A stretch of 26,876 bases of DNA from Desulfuromonas sp. SDB (GCA_001412365.1 LKUE01000363.1:1-26876), one strand, 5' to 3'. Positions 11,181 to 20,289 are shown, numbered from the stretch's first letter. The notes: generated from the sequence alone by a model not told the origin. Program-made: numbers and translations.

Positions 11181-13391
11181 ATGAAGCCAATTTATCTTGA
11201 TTACAATGCCACTACTCCTCTGGATCCGGAGGTGGTAAAGGCAATGGATCCCTATCTCCGGGAATATTTTGGAAATCCCTCCAGTACCCACTGGTATGGA
11301 ATCCAAACCAAAAAAGCAGTTGAACATGCCCGTAAACAGGTGGCGGAACTTCTAAATTGTCATCCTGATGAAGTTGTGTTTACCAGTGGAGGCACTGAAT
11401 CAAACAACTACGCGATCAAAGGAATTGCTTTGCATAAGCAGAACCAGGGAAGACATATAATCACTTCCCAAATTGAGCATCCCGCAGTTATAGAGGTATG
11501 CAGATATCTTGAAAATATCGGATTTCAAGTAACCTACCTGCCAGTGGACAGTTTTGGTCTAGTAGAGGTAGAAGATGTGAAAAAAGCTATAACTCCCCAC
11601 ACTATACTGATTACAATTATGCACGCCAATAACGAGGTTGGAACTATTCAGCCTATTTCAGAAATTGCTGATTTAGCCAGAAAAAATAATATCGTAATGC
11701 ACACTGATGCTGCCCAATCGGTAGGGAAAATTCCCACCAGGGTTGATCAATTAGGAGTGGATCTATTGTCTATAGCCGGTCATAAACTTTATGCCCCCAA
11801 AGGAGTTGGCGCATTGTTTATACGCCGGGGCATAAAATTGTCAAAATTAATCCACGGAGCTGATCATGAACAGAACCGGAGAGCGGGTACTGAAAATGTA
11901 TTGGAAATTATAGGATTGGGTAAAGCCTGTGAAATTAGTTTTCAAGATCTCGAAGAAAATGCCCGGCATATGAAAGATATGAGAGATAGATTATATAAAA
12001 AATTAATACAAAACTTGGGAGAAATAAAATTAAATGGACATCCGGAGTTTAGGCTGCCTAATACTCTTAGTATCAGTTTTTCCAATATTGAAGCTAATCT
12101 AATTCTTTCTGAAATTGAGGAAGTTGCAGCCTCTGCAGGGGCAGCCTGCCATTCTGACTCTGTGGATATATCTCCGGTGTTGACTGCGATGAGAGTTCCG
12201 GTTGAACAAGCTATGGGAACAATTAGATTTAGTACCGGAAGAATGACCGGGGAGGAAGAAATAGATAGAGCAGCTGAATTTATAAGTGATGCTATAAAGA
12301 GGTTAAACCCCTCTCTATCCTCCACTGGACAAAAGAAAGTTGACATTTCCAGGATAAAACTGACCAATTTCACCACCGGATTGGGCTGCGCCTGTAAACT
12401 TCGACCACAGGTGCTGGAGAAAATACTGGCAGATATGCCCTTGCCGGATGATAAGAATATATTAGTGGGAACAGAGACAGGAGATGATGCTGCGGTATAC
12501 CGCATAAATGATCGCACTGCAATTGTGCAAACTGTAGATTTTTTCACTCCCATTGTAGATGATCCCTATCATTTTGGAGCAATTGCCGCTGCAAATTCCT
12601 TAAGTGATATTTACGCTATGGGCGGGAAACCGTTATTTGCATTGAATATTGTGGGTTTCCCTTCGAACCGGCTTCCTTTGGAAATATTGAGACTGATTCT
12701 CAAGGGAGCTTTGGATAAAGCTGAACAGGCGGGGATCAGTATACTGGGCGGACATACTGTTGATGATAATGAACCCAAGTTTGGAATGGCAGTTGCCGGA
12801 ATTGTTGATCCCCGGAGAATTTTAACTAATTCTAATGCCCAGCCTAAAGATGTTTTAATTTTAACCAAGCCCATCGGTTTGGGAATAATTACAACTGCGA
12901 TAAAAAGAGGTTTAACTGAACAATCAACAGTTGACCGGGCTATTGAAATAATGAGTGCACTAAACCGTGATGCTGCGGAAATATTGAATAATTTTCCGGT
13001 TAACGCCTGTACCGATGTAACTGGTTTTGGTTTGCTGGGGCATCTCAAGGAAATGTCTGAAGCAAGCAGGGTTGATGCTGAGATTTATCTGGATAAAATT
13101 CCTACGATAGCTGAAGCATGGGATTTTGCAGCTGCTAATGTAGTGCCCGGAGGAACCTTGAATAATCTGGAGTTTGTCAATGATATAATCCAATGGAGTG
13201 ATCAGATATCAGATGTTGCTAAAATAATCCTCTGCGATGCTCAAACCTCAGGGGGACTGTTATTTTCTGTTCCTTCATCATATCAAGGTGAGCTGATAAA
13301 ACAAATGCAGCAGAAGGGAATTTCCCACGCCAGCTGTATTGGAAAATTTACTAAAAAGGGCACGGGGAAAATCATGGTTAATAAGAGTTAA
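11181..13391 (+). CDS. selD: Cysteine desulfurase-selenide, water dikinase fusion (NifS-SelD)
   Basis: A 736-residue two-enzyme protein. Residues 1-375 are a class V aminotransferase-fold cysteine desulfurase: YLDYNATTPLDP, SGGTESNNYAIKG, HTDAAQSVGK, SIAGHKLYAPKG with PLP lysine Lys202, and ASAGAACHSD with catalytic Cys323. From about 390 a full SelD follows: LGCACKLRP with Cys403 and Lys406 at the places of E. coli Cys17 and Lys20, then VGTETGDDAAVY, QTVDFFTPIVDDPYHFG, TDVTGFGLLGHL and DAQTSGGLL. The first half can take selenium (or sulfur) from cysteine compounds, the second makes selenophosphate for selenocysteine or selenouridine. Fusion should pass selenide directly between sites. The active Cys is encoded as Cys, not selenocysteine. 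ATG 11181 is preceded by AAAAAAGGATAA. The CPBP gene follows after 5 bp. Confidence 0.95.
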   Translation: MKPIYLDYNATTPLDPEVVKAMDPYLREYFGNPSSTHWYGIQTKKAVEHARKQVAELLNCHPDEVVFTSGGTESNNYAIKGIALHKQNQGRHIITSQIEHPAVIEVCRYLENIGFQVTYLPVDSFGLVEVEDVKKAITPHTILITIMHANNEVGTIQPISEIADLARKNNIVMHTDAAQSVGKIPTRVDQLGVDLLSIAGHKLYAPKGVGALFIRRGIKLSKLIHGADHEQNRRAGTENVLEIIGLGKACEISFQDLEENARHMKDMRDRLYKKLIQNLGEIKLNGHPEFRLPNTLSISFSNIEANLILSEIEEVAASAGAACHSDSVDISPVLTAMRVPVEQAMGTIRFSTGRMTGEEEIDRAAEFISDAIKRLNPSLSSTGQKKVDISRIKLTNFTTGLGCACKLRPQVLEKILADMPLPDDKNILVGTETGDDAAVYRINDRTAIVQTVDFFTPIVDDPYHFGAIAAANSLSDIYAMGGKPLFALNIVGFPSNRLPLEILRLILKGALDKAEQAGISILGGHTVDDNEPKFGMAVAGIVDPRRILTNSNAQPKDVLILTKPIGLGIITTAIKRGLTEQSTVDRAIEIMSALNRDAAEILNNFPVNACTDVTGFGLLGHLKEMSEASRVDAEIYLDKIPTIAEAWDFAAANVVPGGTLNNLEFVNDIIQWSDQISDVAKIILCDAQTSGGLLFSVPSSYQGELIKQMQQKGISHASCIGKFTKKGTGKIMVNKS

Positions 13392-13396
13392 TAATT

Positions 13397-14128
13397 ATGA
13401 AAGATGAAAAAGAGCAGCATAAGAATATTTCTTTAGTTGAGGCTGCTGTAATCTTTCTGTCATCTACCGCTTATTTTTATTTACTGCTGATTTTTGTATA
13501 TCCTTATTTAAAATCTAATTTAACTGTAAATCCAGCATTATACTGGTTTATAACCGGTTTTCTTTTATTTGTGCCCCTATTTGTTTTTTCAGTATTAATG
13601 GTGAGAAAGGAAGGCAACAGAAGTTTTAACAAAATTATCCAGGCATTGTATATTAAAAAATTATCGGGTAGGGATTGGTATTATTCAATAACCGGGTTGA
13701 TACTGATTTTTTTATTAAGCGGATTGATTTATGGGATTAGCTGGATTTTAAACTGGTGGCTGGGAATTGGTATGATTGATACCCAGCCCTGGTTTATGGA
13801 TCAGTTCAGACCATTTAAATGTTGGGAAATACTGCTGTTGCTGGTCTGGTTGGCAATGTTTTTTTTCAATATTGCAGGTGAGGAAATTTTATGGAGAGGA
13901 TATATCCAAGCCAGGTTGAACAGTAAATACTCCTGGTTATGGTGCTGTTTGCTGTGGGCAGTTTTTCATCTGCCCTTCGGTTTGAATATTATATTAATGG
14001 CTTCTCCTGCCTTAATTATCATTCCCTATATCTTTAGTAAAACAAAGAATACTACCATAGGAATATTTATTCATGGTCTTTACAATGGACCAATATTTAT
14101 TGCTATATCCCTGGGATTGTTGAACTAA
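13397..14128 (+). CDS. CPBP-family intramembrane protease
   Basis: A 243-residue membrane protein with about seven hydrophobic segments and the full CPBP motif set: GEEILWRGYIQ (EExxxR) near residue 160, AVFHLPFG (FxxxH) near 190 and HGLYNGP (HxxxN) near 230. These are the predicted Glu/His active-site residues of Rce1-like membrane proteases. It starts 5 bp after the NifS-SelD stop, so it is cotranscribed with it, but no functional link to selenium use is known to me. It is a more standard CPBP protein than the cassette-borne one at 1421-2182, which lacks the second Glu, and the two are not obvious paralogues. Confidence 0.85.
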   Translation: MKDEKEQHKNISLVEAAVIFLSSTAYFYLLLIFVYPYLKSNLTVNPALYWFITGFLLFVPLFVFSVLMVRKEGNRSFNKIIQALYIKKLSGRDWYYSITGLILIFLLSGLIYGISWILNWWLGIGMIDTQPWFMDQFRPFKCWEILLLLVWLAMFFFNIAGEEILWRGYIQARLNSKYSWLWCCLLWAVFHLPFGLNIILMASPALIIIPYIFSKTKNTTIGIFIHGLYNGPIFIAISLGLLN

Positions 14129-14225
14129 GCAAATTTCAATTTCAATAATGTAAACACCTGAAATTTAATTAATTCATGGTGAAACTTAAGAATTAACAGG
14201 GCGGTAAAACAGTTTAAGCATCATA

Positions 14226-14456
14226 TCATTCCAGCATCTTCAACTCCTCCACTATCATTCTGGCAATTTCACCTTGATTGGGCAGGATTTCTTTAGGTAC
14301 TTTGGTAAAATCCAAGGCAGTAACAATAATGTAAATTGCGCATTTAGAATTATCTTTATGACAGTAGAGGTGTTTTAATACTTCATCGGCTCGAGGAGTA
14401 TCCCCCGGTTCTTTATTGTAAAAAGGACATTTATTTATATATTCACAATCAGGCAT
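14226..14456 (-). CDS. Small Cys-rich protein, unknown function
   Basis: A 76-residue protein with MPDCEYINKCPFYNKEP at the start and YCHKDNSKCAIYIIV later. The four cysteines (4, 10, 32 and 39) are spaced C-x5-C and C-x6-C, a pattern I associate with small unnamed proteins in anaerobes that begin C-x5-C-P-F-Y/F. A metal or iron-sulfur site is possible but unproven. It is transcribed alone on the - strand, divergent from the aminotransferase gene (170 bp between starts) and convergent with the CPBP gene. A reasonable coding frame; function not assigned. Confidence 0.65.
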   Translation of the reverse strand: MPDCEYINKCPFYNKEPGDTPRADEVLKHLYCHKDNSKCAIYIIVTALDFTKVPKEILPNQGEIARMIVEELKMLE

Positions 14457-14626
14457 AGATATTCCTAGTTATTTATTATAGAAGTTCTGTTAGTAGTTAT
14501 CAATAACTTTAAGTTTGATAAAACTTCTGTATAAAATTGATGAGTTCGGTAAAATTAATTGTTAATATAATTCCTATAATTAAATTGCCATAATCATTAA
14601 TTGTAATAATTGATAAGGGGAGGTAA

Positions 14627-15805
14627 ATGGTGAATGAATTAATAGGGCAGCCCGTTATTTCAAAACGGGTTTCTGAAATACCAAAATCCGCAATTCATGA
14701 GATGACCAGATTATCCAAGCAGATTGAAGATGTTGCTTTTCTCTCTTGGGCTAAACCAACTTCTGATACTCCTGAACATATTAAACAGGCTGCCAGCAGC
14801 GCAATTCTGGAGGGAAAGGTTGGAGGGTATTCAGAGCCGGGAGGATTGATTCAGTTAAGGGAAGCCGTGGTGAAAAAATTAAATAAATACAATAAAATTG
14901 ATGCTTCTCCCCAGGAGGTAGTCGTTACCGTAGGGGCGATAGAAGGACTTGCGGCAGCAATTATGTCAGTTGTTGATCCCGGAGATGAAGTTATTATCCC
15001 TGTGCCCGGATACTCCACCCACATCAGGCAAGTGCAGCTGGCTTCAGGAAAACCGGTTTGTGTTCCCACCATTGAGCAGGAAGGTTTTAAATTAGATTTA
15101 GATAAAATTGAAAACTCCATAACTGAAAAAACCAGGGCGATAATGTACAGTGATCCGAATAATCCCACCGGATCAGTTTACAGTTTAGATGAACTGACCC
15201 ATTTAGCTGAAATTGCTAAAAAGCATAATTTAATTGTAATTACAGATGAAGCTTATGAATATTTTACCTATGATAACAGCCCCCATCTCAGTATTGCCAG
15301 TTTGCCCGGGATGAAAGACAGGGTAATAAGTGTATTTACCTTTACCAAAACTTATGCCATGACCGGCTGGAGAATTGGATATTTGCATGCGGTTACCGAT
15401 CTGGTTAACCAGATAAAAAAAGCCCATATTCCCATGGCAATTTGTGCTCCGGTAGTGTCTCAATATGCGGCATTGGCAGCATTAAATAATTCCCAGGAAT
15501 GTGTAGATATTTTCCGCAACCACTATTTGAAAACTAGAAATCTAATGTGTGAGCGTCTGGATAAACTAACTGATATCTTCAGTTACATTCGTCCTGCTGG
15601 TTCTTATCTGATGTTTCCTAAAATCCGGGGAGAAAGGGGAGAAGATTCCATTAGTTTTGCCAAAAATCTTCTCAATCAAGCCGGAGTTTCTACAACTCCG
15701 GGAATAGCATTTCAAGGAGAATCTCATCTTCGGATGTCATTTTGTGTACCTGAACAGATGATCAATAAAGCATTTGACCGGATGGAAAAATATTTCAAAA
15801 TATAA
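14627..15805 (+). CDS. Class I/II pyridoxal-phosphate aminotransferase
   Basis: A 392-residue fold-type I aminotransferase. Visible signatures: GYSEPGGLIQLREAV, VTVGAIEGLAAAI, IIPVPGYSTH, YSDPNNPTGSVYS, VITDEAYEYF and TFTKTYAMTGWRIGYLH, the last containing the PLP-binding Lys. It is closest to the aspartate/aromatic-type aminotransferases, but the substrate cannot be read from sequence. A strong GGGGAGG (14617-14623) precedes ATG 14627. The radical SAM gene follows after 21 bp, so the two are probably one transcript; a shared pathway acting on an amino acid or small peptide is an inference from this pairing. Confidence 0.9.
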   Translation: MVNELIGQPVISKRVSEIPKSAIHEMTRLSKQIEDVAFLSWAKPTSDTPEHIKQAASSAILEGKVGGYSEPGGLIQLREAVVKKLNKYNKIDASPQEVVVTVGAIEGLAAAIMSVVDPGDEVIIPVPGYSTHIRQVQLASGKPVCVPTIEQEGFKLDLDKIENSITEKTRAIMYSDPNNPTGSVYSLDELTHLAEIAKKHNLIVITDEAYEYFTYDNSPHLSIASLPGMKDRVISVFTFTKTYAMTGWRIGYLHAVTDLVNQIKKAHIPMAICAPVVSQYAALAALNNSQECVDIFRNHYLKTRNLMCERLDKLTDIFSYIRPAGSYLMFPKIRGERGEDSISFAKNLLNQAGVSTTPGIAFQGESHLRMSFCVPEQMINKAFDRMEKYFKI

Positions 15806-15826
15806 ATAAAAATTGTTGGAATATTT

Positions 15827-16777
15827 ATGTTGAATAAATACCTGCCCTTAAACCGCTTGGAATTTGCAGTAACCTATCAGTGCAATGGTAAATGCATACA
15901 TTGTTATACAGTTCAGGGTAAACATAAATACCCTTTGTCCATTGATGGAATGCTGGGTGAAGAAATTGTTGAAAGTTTAACCGGATATTTTAACATTGAA
16001 TCGGTGATGACTTTTGGCGGAGAACCTCTGCTGTTACCTCAAATAACTGCAAAAATCCACCGGAAGGCAAAAGATAAAGGGATTCCCTCCCGGGAAGTGA
16101 TCACCAATGGCTATTGGTCTAATCATTCTGTTGACATAGTTGAAATTGCAAATCTGCTGTATGAATCAGGAGTTAATGAATTGATTTTTTCAGTGGACAG
16201 TTTTCATCAGCAGTTCATTCCTGTGGACATAGTCAGGAAAAGCATCATTGCCAGTGTAGAAGCTAAAATTGATAAGGTGATTTTAAATCCCTGCTGGATT
16301 AATGGAAACACCAATGAAAATGAATACAATAATAAAACAAAATCAATATTAGCCAGCTTATCCGATCTACCGGTAATTGTATCTGAAGGTAATATTGTGG
16401 AGCCGGTGGGTTTAGCCCGAAATAATTTAACTGAATTCTTCCCCCCTAAAAAACCAATTCCTGGGGGCAGATGTGAAGAGGTCCCCTATTCAGATCGTTT
16501 AGACAGTATTTCATCTATCTGCATTGAACCGGATGGAAAAGTGGCGGTGTGCAATGATCTGCATATAGGTAATGCTGGGGAAGATAATATTATTGAAATC
16601 CTTAAAAGTTATGATCCCTATAAAAATCCAGTAACCAATGCAATATTATTGGGAGGTTTGAAAGAGTTGGTTAATTATGCAAGAACATATGATATTGAAC
16701 CGGATATAGGTGGTTATTATTCGATTTGTGATCTTTGTACAGATATCCGGCATAAAATTGCTGAATTATTAAAATAA
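15827..16777 (+). CDS. Radical SAM protein with C-terminal Cys-rich region
   Basis: A 316-residue protein. YQCNGKCIHCYT holds the CxxxCxxC cluster (Cys19, Cys23, Cys26) for the SAM-binding 4Fe-4S; MTFGGEPLLLP is the GGE motif. The C-terminal third carries GGRCEEV, SSICIEPDGKVAVCNDLHIGN and YYSICDLCTDIRHK, a set of extra cysteines laid out as in SPASM or twitch domains, with the CxxPxGxxxxC element typical of SPASM. Such enzymes modify peptides or act as anaerobic maturases. No small precursor peptide gene is seen nearby. Cotranscription with the aminotransferase just upstream is likely. Substrate unknown. Confidence 0.85.
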   Translation: MLNKYLPLNRLEFAVTYQCNGKCIHCYTVQGKHKYPLSIDGMLGEEIVESLTGYFNIESVMTFGGEPLLLPQITAKIHRKAKDKGIPSREVITNGYWSNHSVDIVEIANLLYESGVNELIFSVDSFHQQFIPVDIVRKSIIASVEAKIDKVILNPCWINGNTNENEYNNKTKSILASLSDLPVIVSEGNIVEPVGLARNNLTEFFPPKKPIPGGRCEEVPYSDRLDSISSICIEPDGKVAVCNDLHIGNAGEDNIIEILKSYDPYKNPVTNAILLGGLKELVNYARTYDIEPDIGGYYSICDLCTDIRHKIAELLK

Positions 16778-16865
16778 TAGGAACATCGTGAAGTTGGGGA
16801 AATATTTCTGTTTATAAAATTAGAAATTTTCTATTAAAATATATGTAAATTTACAAGGAGAATCC

Positions 16866-18080
16866 ATGAATAATTTTGAAAAACACTGTTTTTTATTCCT
16901 GGGAGTATTTTTGATTTTTGTACAATCATTGACCAGTGCAGATATTTTAAATCCTGAAGATTACCAGATCGCTATGGGAAATAATTCCTTCGGGATTGAA
17001 ATGTATAGGCAGTTAAGCAGAGATAATACTGAAAATATCTTTTTTTCTCCCTTTAGTTTATATACATCCCTGTCTATTCTGTACGAAGGAGCTGATGGCT
17101 CTACCCGTCAGAAAATAAAAGCAGTATTGGAATTTTATGATGATGATCAAATGTTAAGATCGGGATTTGAAAGTATTATGGCTTATTACAATTCAATCAC
17201 TACTCAAAATCAGCTGATTTTAGCTAATGCCCTGTGGTTTCAGCAGGATTATCCGGTATCCGATGATTTTATTAAGATTATCCAACAGTACTATCAAGGT
17301 GAAGTAGATGAATTGGACTTCTGTAATCATCCGGATCAGTCTGCTCAACAGATAAACCAGTGGATTTATGATAAAACCCTGGGAAAAATTGAGAATATAG
17401 TAAGTGAAGAGATGATTGATCCATTAACCGTGATGATTTTAACCAATGCAATATATTTTCGGGGAGTCTGGAAGTATCAGTTTGATCCGGAAATGACTGA
17501 TTCGATGTTTTTCTTTGTCACCAGTGAACGAAAAGTCAAAGTTCCCATGATGTTGATAAATGATGAAGATTTGTTATTTGACTATGCTGAAAATGAATTA
17601 CTTCAGGCATTGGAGTTGCCCTATGAAGGTGAAAATTTAGTAATGACCATTTTACTCCCCAAACAAAATCTATCTGAAGTTGAACCGGAGTTTGATTATG
17701 AAAATTTAAATGAAATATTAGATGATCTGCATTCTGAAAATGTAACTGTATACCTGCCCCGATTCAGTTTTAACAGCAAATATATCGTTAATGACTATCT
17801 ATCTGACTTAGGTTTAGGAGAAATTTTTTCATCCGATTCAGATTTTAGCCGGATAAGTTCCCTGAACAATTTATTTGTTAACTTAATTTTACATCAGGCA
17901 TTAGTTGAAGTTAATGAACAGGGAACCGAAGCGGCAGCGGCAACCGTAGTAATGATTGCGGCAAATGGGCACAGCTATCAAAAAGTTTTTTACGCCAACC
18001 GCCCGTTTATATTTATGATTAGAGACAGGCAAACCGGATGTATTTTGTTTATGGGTAGATTGGTTGATCCATCTGTATGA
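16866..18080 (+). CDS. Exported serpin 1 (serine protease inhibitor family)
   Basis: A 404-residue serpin with a signal peptide (hydrophobic core FLFLGVFLIFVQSLTSA). Serpin landmarks: NIFFSPFSLYTSLSILYEGA, LILANALWFQ, LTNAIYFRGVWKYQFDP, NLVMTILLP, VTVYLPRFSF, the hinge VEVNEQGTEAAAAT and the end RPFIFMIRDRQTGCILFMGR. The hinge is alanine-rich with small residues, as needed for loop insertion, so it should be inhibitory. Counting 14 residues from the hinge Thr (P14) places Asn at P1 and Gly at P1', with VVMIAA before it; the exact P1 is uncertain by one or two. AAGGAG (16855-16860) precedes ATG 16866. A second serpin follows after 83 bp. Likely targets are exported proteases, host or bacterial. 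Confidence 0.93.
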   Translation: MNNFEKHCFLFLGVFLIFVQSLTSADILNPEDYQIAMGNNSFGIEMYRQLSRDNTENIFFSPFSLYTSLSILYEGADGSTRQKIKAVLEFYDDDQMLRSGFESIMAYYNSITTQNQLILANALWFQQDYPVSDDFIKIIQQYYQGEVDELDFCNHPDQSAQQINQWIYDKTLGKIENIVSEEMIDPLTVMILTNAIYFRGVWKYQFDPEMTDSMFFFVTSERKVKVPMMLINDEDLLFDYAENELLQALELPYEGENLVMTILLPKQNLSEVEPEFDYENLNEILDDLHSENVTVYLPRFSFNSKYIVNDYLSDLGLGEIFSSDSDFSRISSLNNLFVNLILHQALVEVNEQGTEAAAATVVMIAANGHSYQKVFYANRPFIFMIRDRQTGCILFMGRLVDPSV

Positions 18081-18163
18081 TTGAAATTTAATTAATAGGG
18101 ATAATTTGGAATAATAAATTGTTGAAATCAGTAAATATTATTTAAACAAAACAAGGAGTAATT

Positions 18164-19414
18164 ATGAGAAAATTTAAGTTTTTTTGGCTATTTTTCATTA
18201 TGTTTAATTTTGTTGGAATCAGTCAAATAGCCTGGGCAGTAGATGACTCTGGTTCAGATCAGGAAGGAGTTCAGATGGTGGTGGAAGCTAACAATCAGTT
18301 TGCTCTGGAAATGTTTGCACAGGTAAGTGAACAGGATTCAGGGAATGTATTTTTCTCTCCGTACAGTGTATCTACAGCTCTTGCCATGACTTATGAAGGA
18401 GCCAGGGGTGAAACAGCAGATCAGATTAGATCGGTTTTTCATTATCCTGAAGATGATATGACCAGAAGATATAATTTTGCCCGAATCTACAATCTACTGA
18501 ATCAGCCTGATCAAAAATATCAACTTAATACTGCCAATGCCTTATGGGCACAGGAAGATTATCAATTTGCTGATGAGTATTTTAAAGTAATTGATCAGTA
18601 CTACGGAGGGAAAGTCACCAATATGAACTTTGCCGCTCAACCCGAACCGTGCAGACAGACCATTAACCGCTGGGTGGAAGATCAGACCAATGATAAAATT
18701 AAAGATCTGATTCAATCAGGACAAATTACTCCCTTAACCACCTTAATATTAACCAATGCCATTTACTTCAAAGGAACTTGGAAATATCAATTTGATCCTG
18801 AGCAAACGCAGGAAATGGATTTCAGGATTTCTCCGGATGAACAGGTAAAAGTGGATATGATGTTTTTTGATAAGAATGAAGAAAATCAATTCAACTACGC
18901 CCAAACTGACCAGTTTCAAATTTTAGAATTACCCTATGATGGAGAAAATCTATCCATGCTGATTTTACTTCCCATTATTGGCACTGAAACTAAAAATTTT
19001 AATTGTCAGGAAATAAATCTTGATCTTCAACAGATTGAAGAATTTAAACAGCTTCTTACTCCCCAACCTGTAACCATCTATCTTCCTAAGTTTAAAATTG
19101 AAACCAGATATCTGCTCAATGATTGCCTTACCAGCTTGGGTATGCCCCTGGCTTTTGAGCGGAGGGCTGACTTTTCAGGAATGACCGGTTATCAGGATCT
19201 TATAATTAGTTTAGTAATTCACCAGGCATTTGTAGAAGTTAATGAAGAGGGAACCGAAGCAGCGGCAGCCACTGCAGTGTTGATGGAAAGAACCACTACT
19301 GCTATTCCCCGCAATGTATTTAAGGCAGATCATCCCTTTTTGTTTTTCATCCAGGATAACCGTACTGGTATGATCTTATTTATGGGGCGTATTACCAATC
19401 CTTCTGAAGGTTGA
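18164..19414 (+). CDS. Exported serpin 2 (serine protease inhibitor family)
   Basis: A 416-residue serpin with a signal peptide (FKFFWLFFIMFNFVGISQIAWA). It shares all landmarks of serpin 1: NVFFSPYSVSTALAMTYEGA, NTANALWAQ, LTNAIYFKGTWKYQFDPEQT, NLSMLILLP, VTIYLPKFKI, hinge VEVNEEGTEAAAAT and HPFLFFIQDNRTGMILFMGR. The reactive loop differs: from P14 Thr the count gives MERTTT, with Thr at P1 and Arg at P2, or Arg at P1 if shifted by one. So the two inhibitors probably trap different proteases. AAGGAG lies before ATG 18164. The gene ends 47 bp before a convergent rhodanese gene, with a terminator between. Probably a tandem duplication followed by loop divergence. Confidence 0.93.
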   Translation: MRKFKFFWLFFIMFNFVGISQIAWAVDDSGSDQEGVQMVVEANNQFALEMFAQVSEQDSGNVFFSPYSVSTALAMTYEGARGETADQIRSVFHYPEDDMTRRYNFARIYNLLNQPDQKYQLNTANALWAQEDYQFADEYFKVIDQYYGGKVTNMNFAAQPEPCRQTINRWVEDQTNDKIKDLIQSGQITPLTTLILTNAIYFKGTWKYQFDPEQTQEMDFRISPDEQVKVDMMFFDKNEENQFNYAQTDQFQILELPYDGENLSMLILLPIIGTETKNFNCQEINLDLQQIEEFKQLLTPQPVTIYLPKFKIETRYLLNDCLTSLGMPLAFERRADFSGMTGYQDLIISLVIHQAFVEVNEEGTEAAAATAVLMERTTTAIPRNVFKADHPFLFFIQDNRTGMILFMGRITNPSEG

Positions 19415-19429
19415 CCGATTTTAAAAGTT

Positions 19430-19462
19430 AAAGACCGGATAAAATTCTCCGGTCTTTTTTTT
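19430..19462. terminator. Bidirectional terminator between serpin 2 and rhodanese genes
   Basis: AAAGACCGGA (19430-19439) pairs perfectly with TCCGGTCTTT (19448-19457) around an 8-nt loop. T residues follow on the + strand (to 19462) and the stem begins AAA, giving a short T run on the other strand too. It sits between two convergent genes and should end both transcripts; it overlaps the rhodanese stop codon by two bases. Confidence 0.9.
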
Positions 19463-20171
19463 ATTTTTCCACTTCCATCCCTGCATCTACCCAAGCTTGA
19501 AAATTGCCTAAAAGACGGTAAACTCTGGAAAACCCTGCCATGTTTAACATCAATGAAGCAGTTATTGCCGGTTGATCCCCATGACAGTAAATCAGGTAAG
19601 GCAGGCTGCGATCTAGATCAGGAATGACTTCTTCAAAGGAACCATCTCCTAAAGGATAATTGATTGCTCCGGGCAAATGACCCTGGTTATAAACAGGAGA
19701 AACATCAATAATTACTAAATCCGGATTATTTTGTTGAAGGGTAACAATCTGTTCTGGAGTAAGATCCCAGTAGACCAGTTGATTATCTTCCAATCCTCCC
19801 CTGATTTCATATCCTGCTAAAATCCAAGCTATGAAATTTCCCTGCAAACGGTAAACTTCGTTGAAGCCGGATTTAATCATCATTTCCGCTCCGGCTATGG
19901 AAGCTTCATCAGTGTGACAGTAAACCAGATAAGTTTTAGATTTATCCAGTTCTTCCAGCGCTTCAGCTAATGTTCCATCCCCGATGAAATAATTAACTGC
20001 CTCGGGGATATGTCCTTGGTCATACATTGGTGAAACATCCAAAATTATCAATTCCGGCATTTCATAGATGATCATCTTTGCTTCTTGGGCTGAAATATCC
20101 TGATAACTTTGAGCATGAACAACAGAGATAAATAAACCGAAAATTACTAAAAAAGTGCTTAAATACTTCAT
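19461..20171 (-). CDS. Exported tandem rhodanese-domain protein
   Basis: A 236-residue protein with a signal peptide (YLSTFLVIFGLFISVVHAQS). Two rhodanese domains of about 100 residues each follow. Domain 1 has LIILDVSPMYDQGHIPEAVN and LVYCHTDEAS; domain 2 has LVIIDVSPVYNQGHLPGAIN and LIYCHGDQPA, each ending GNFxAW. They are alike throughout, so they arose by internal duplication. Both keep the active-site Cys at the base of the loop, so sulfur transfer in the envelope is possible; the physiological donor and acceptor are unknown. AGGAG lies just before ATG 20171 on the - strand. Confidence 0.9.
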   Translation of the reverse strand: MKYLSTFLVIFGLFISVVHAQSYQDISAQEAKMIIYEMPELIILDVSPMYDQGHIPEAVNYFIGDGTLAEALEELDKSKTYLVYCHTDEASIAGAEMMIKSGFNEVYRLQGNFIAWILAGYEIRGGLEDNQLVYWDLTPEQIVTLQQNNPDLVIIDVSPVYNQGHLPGAINYPLGDGSFEEVIPDLDRSLPYLIYCHGDQPAITASLMLNMAGFSRVYRLLGNFQAWVDAGMEVEK

Positions 20172-20289
20172 CTGAAAATCTCCTGGCTAATGGTTATTAA
20201 ATGACTCATATATTAGCAAATATATTGATTTTTAAACTTTTAACCAGGATTTTTTGGAATATTTATGATTATTTTATAAATGAAGATAT

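Noticed and set aside
11942-12553. Long open frame on the - strand inside the NifS-SelD gene
   Set aside because: It lies wholly opposite a gene with clear catalytic motifs and shows no recognisable domain itself; a shadow frame.
15827-16865. A ribosomally made modified-peptide cluster around the radical SAM gene
   Set aside because: No short precursor-like frame with core residues and no transporter or protease gene adjoin it.
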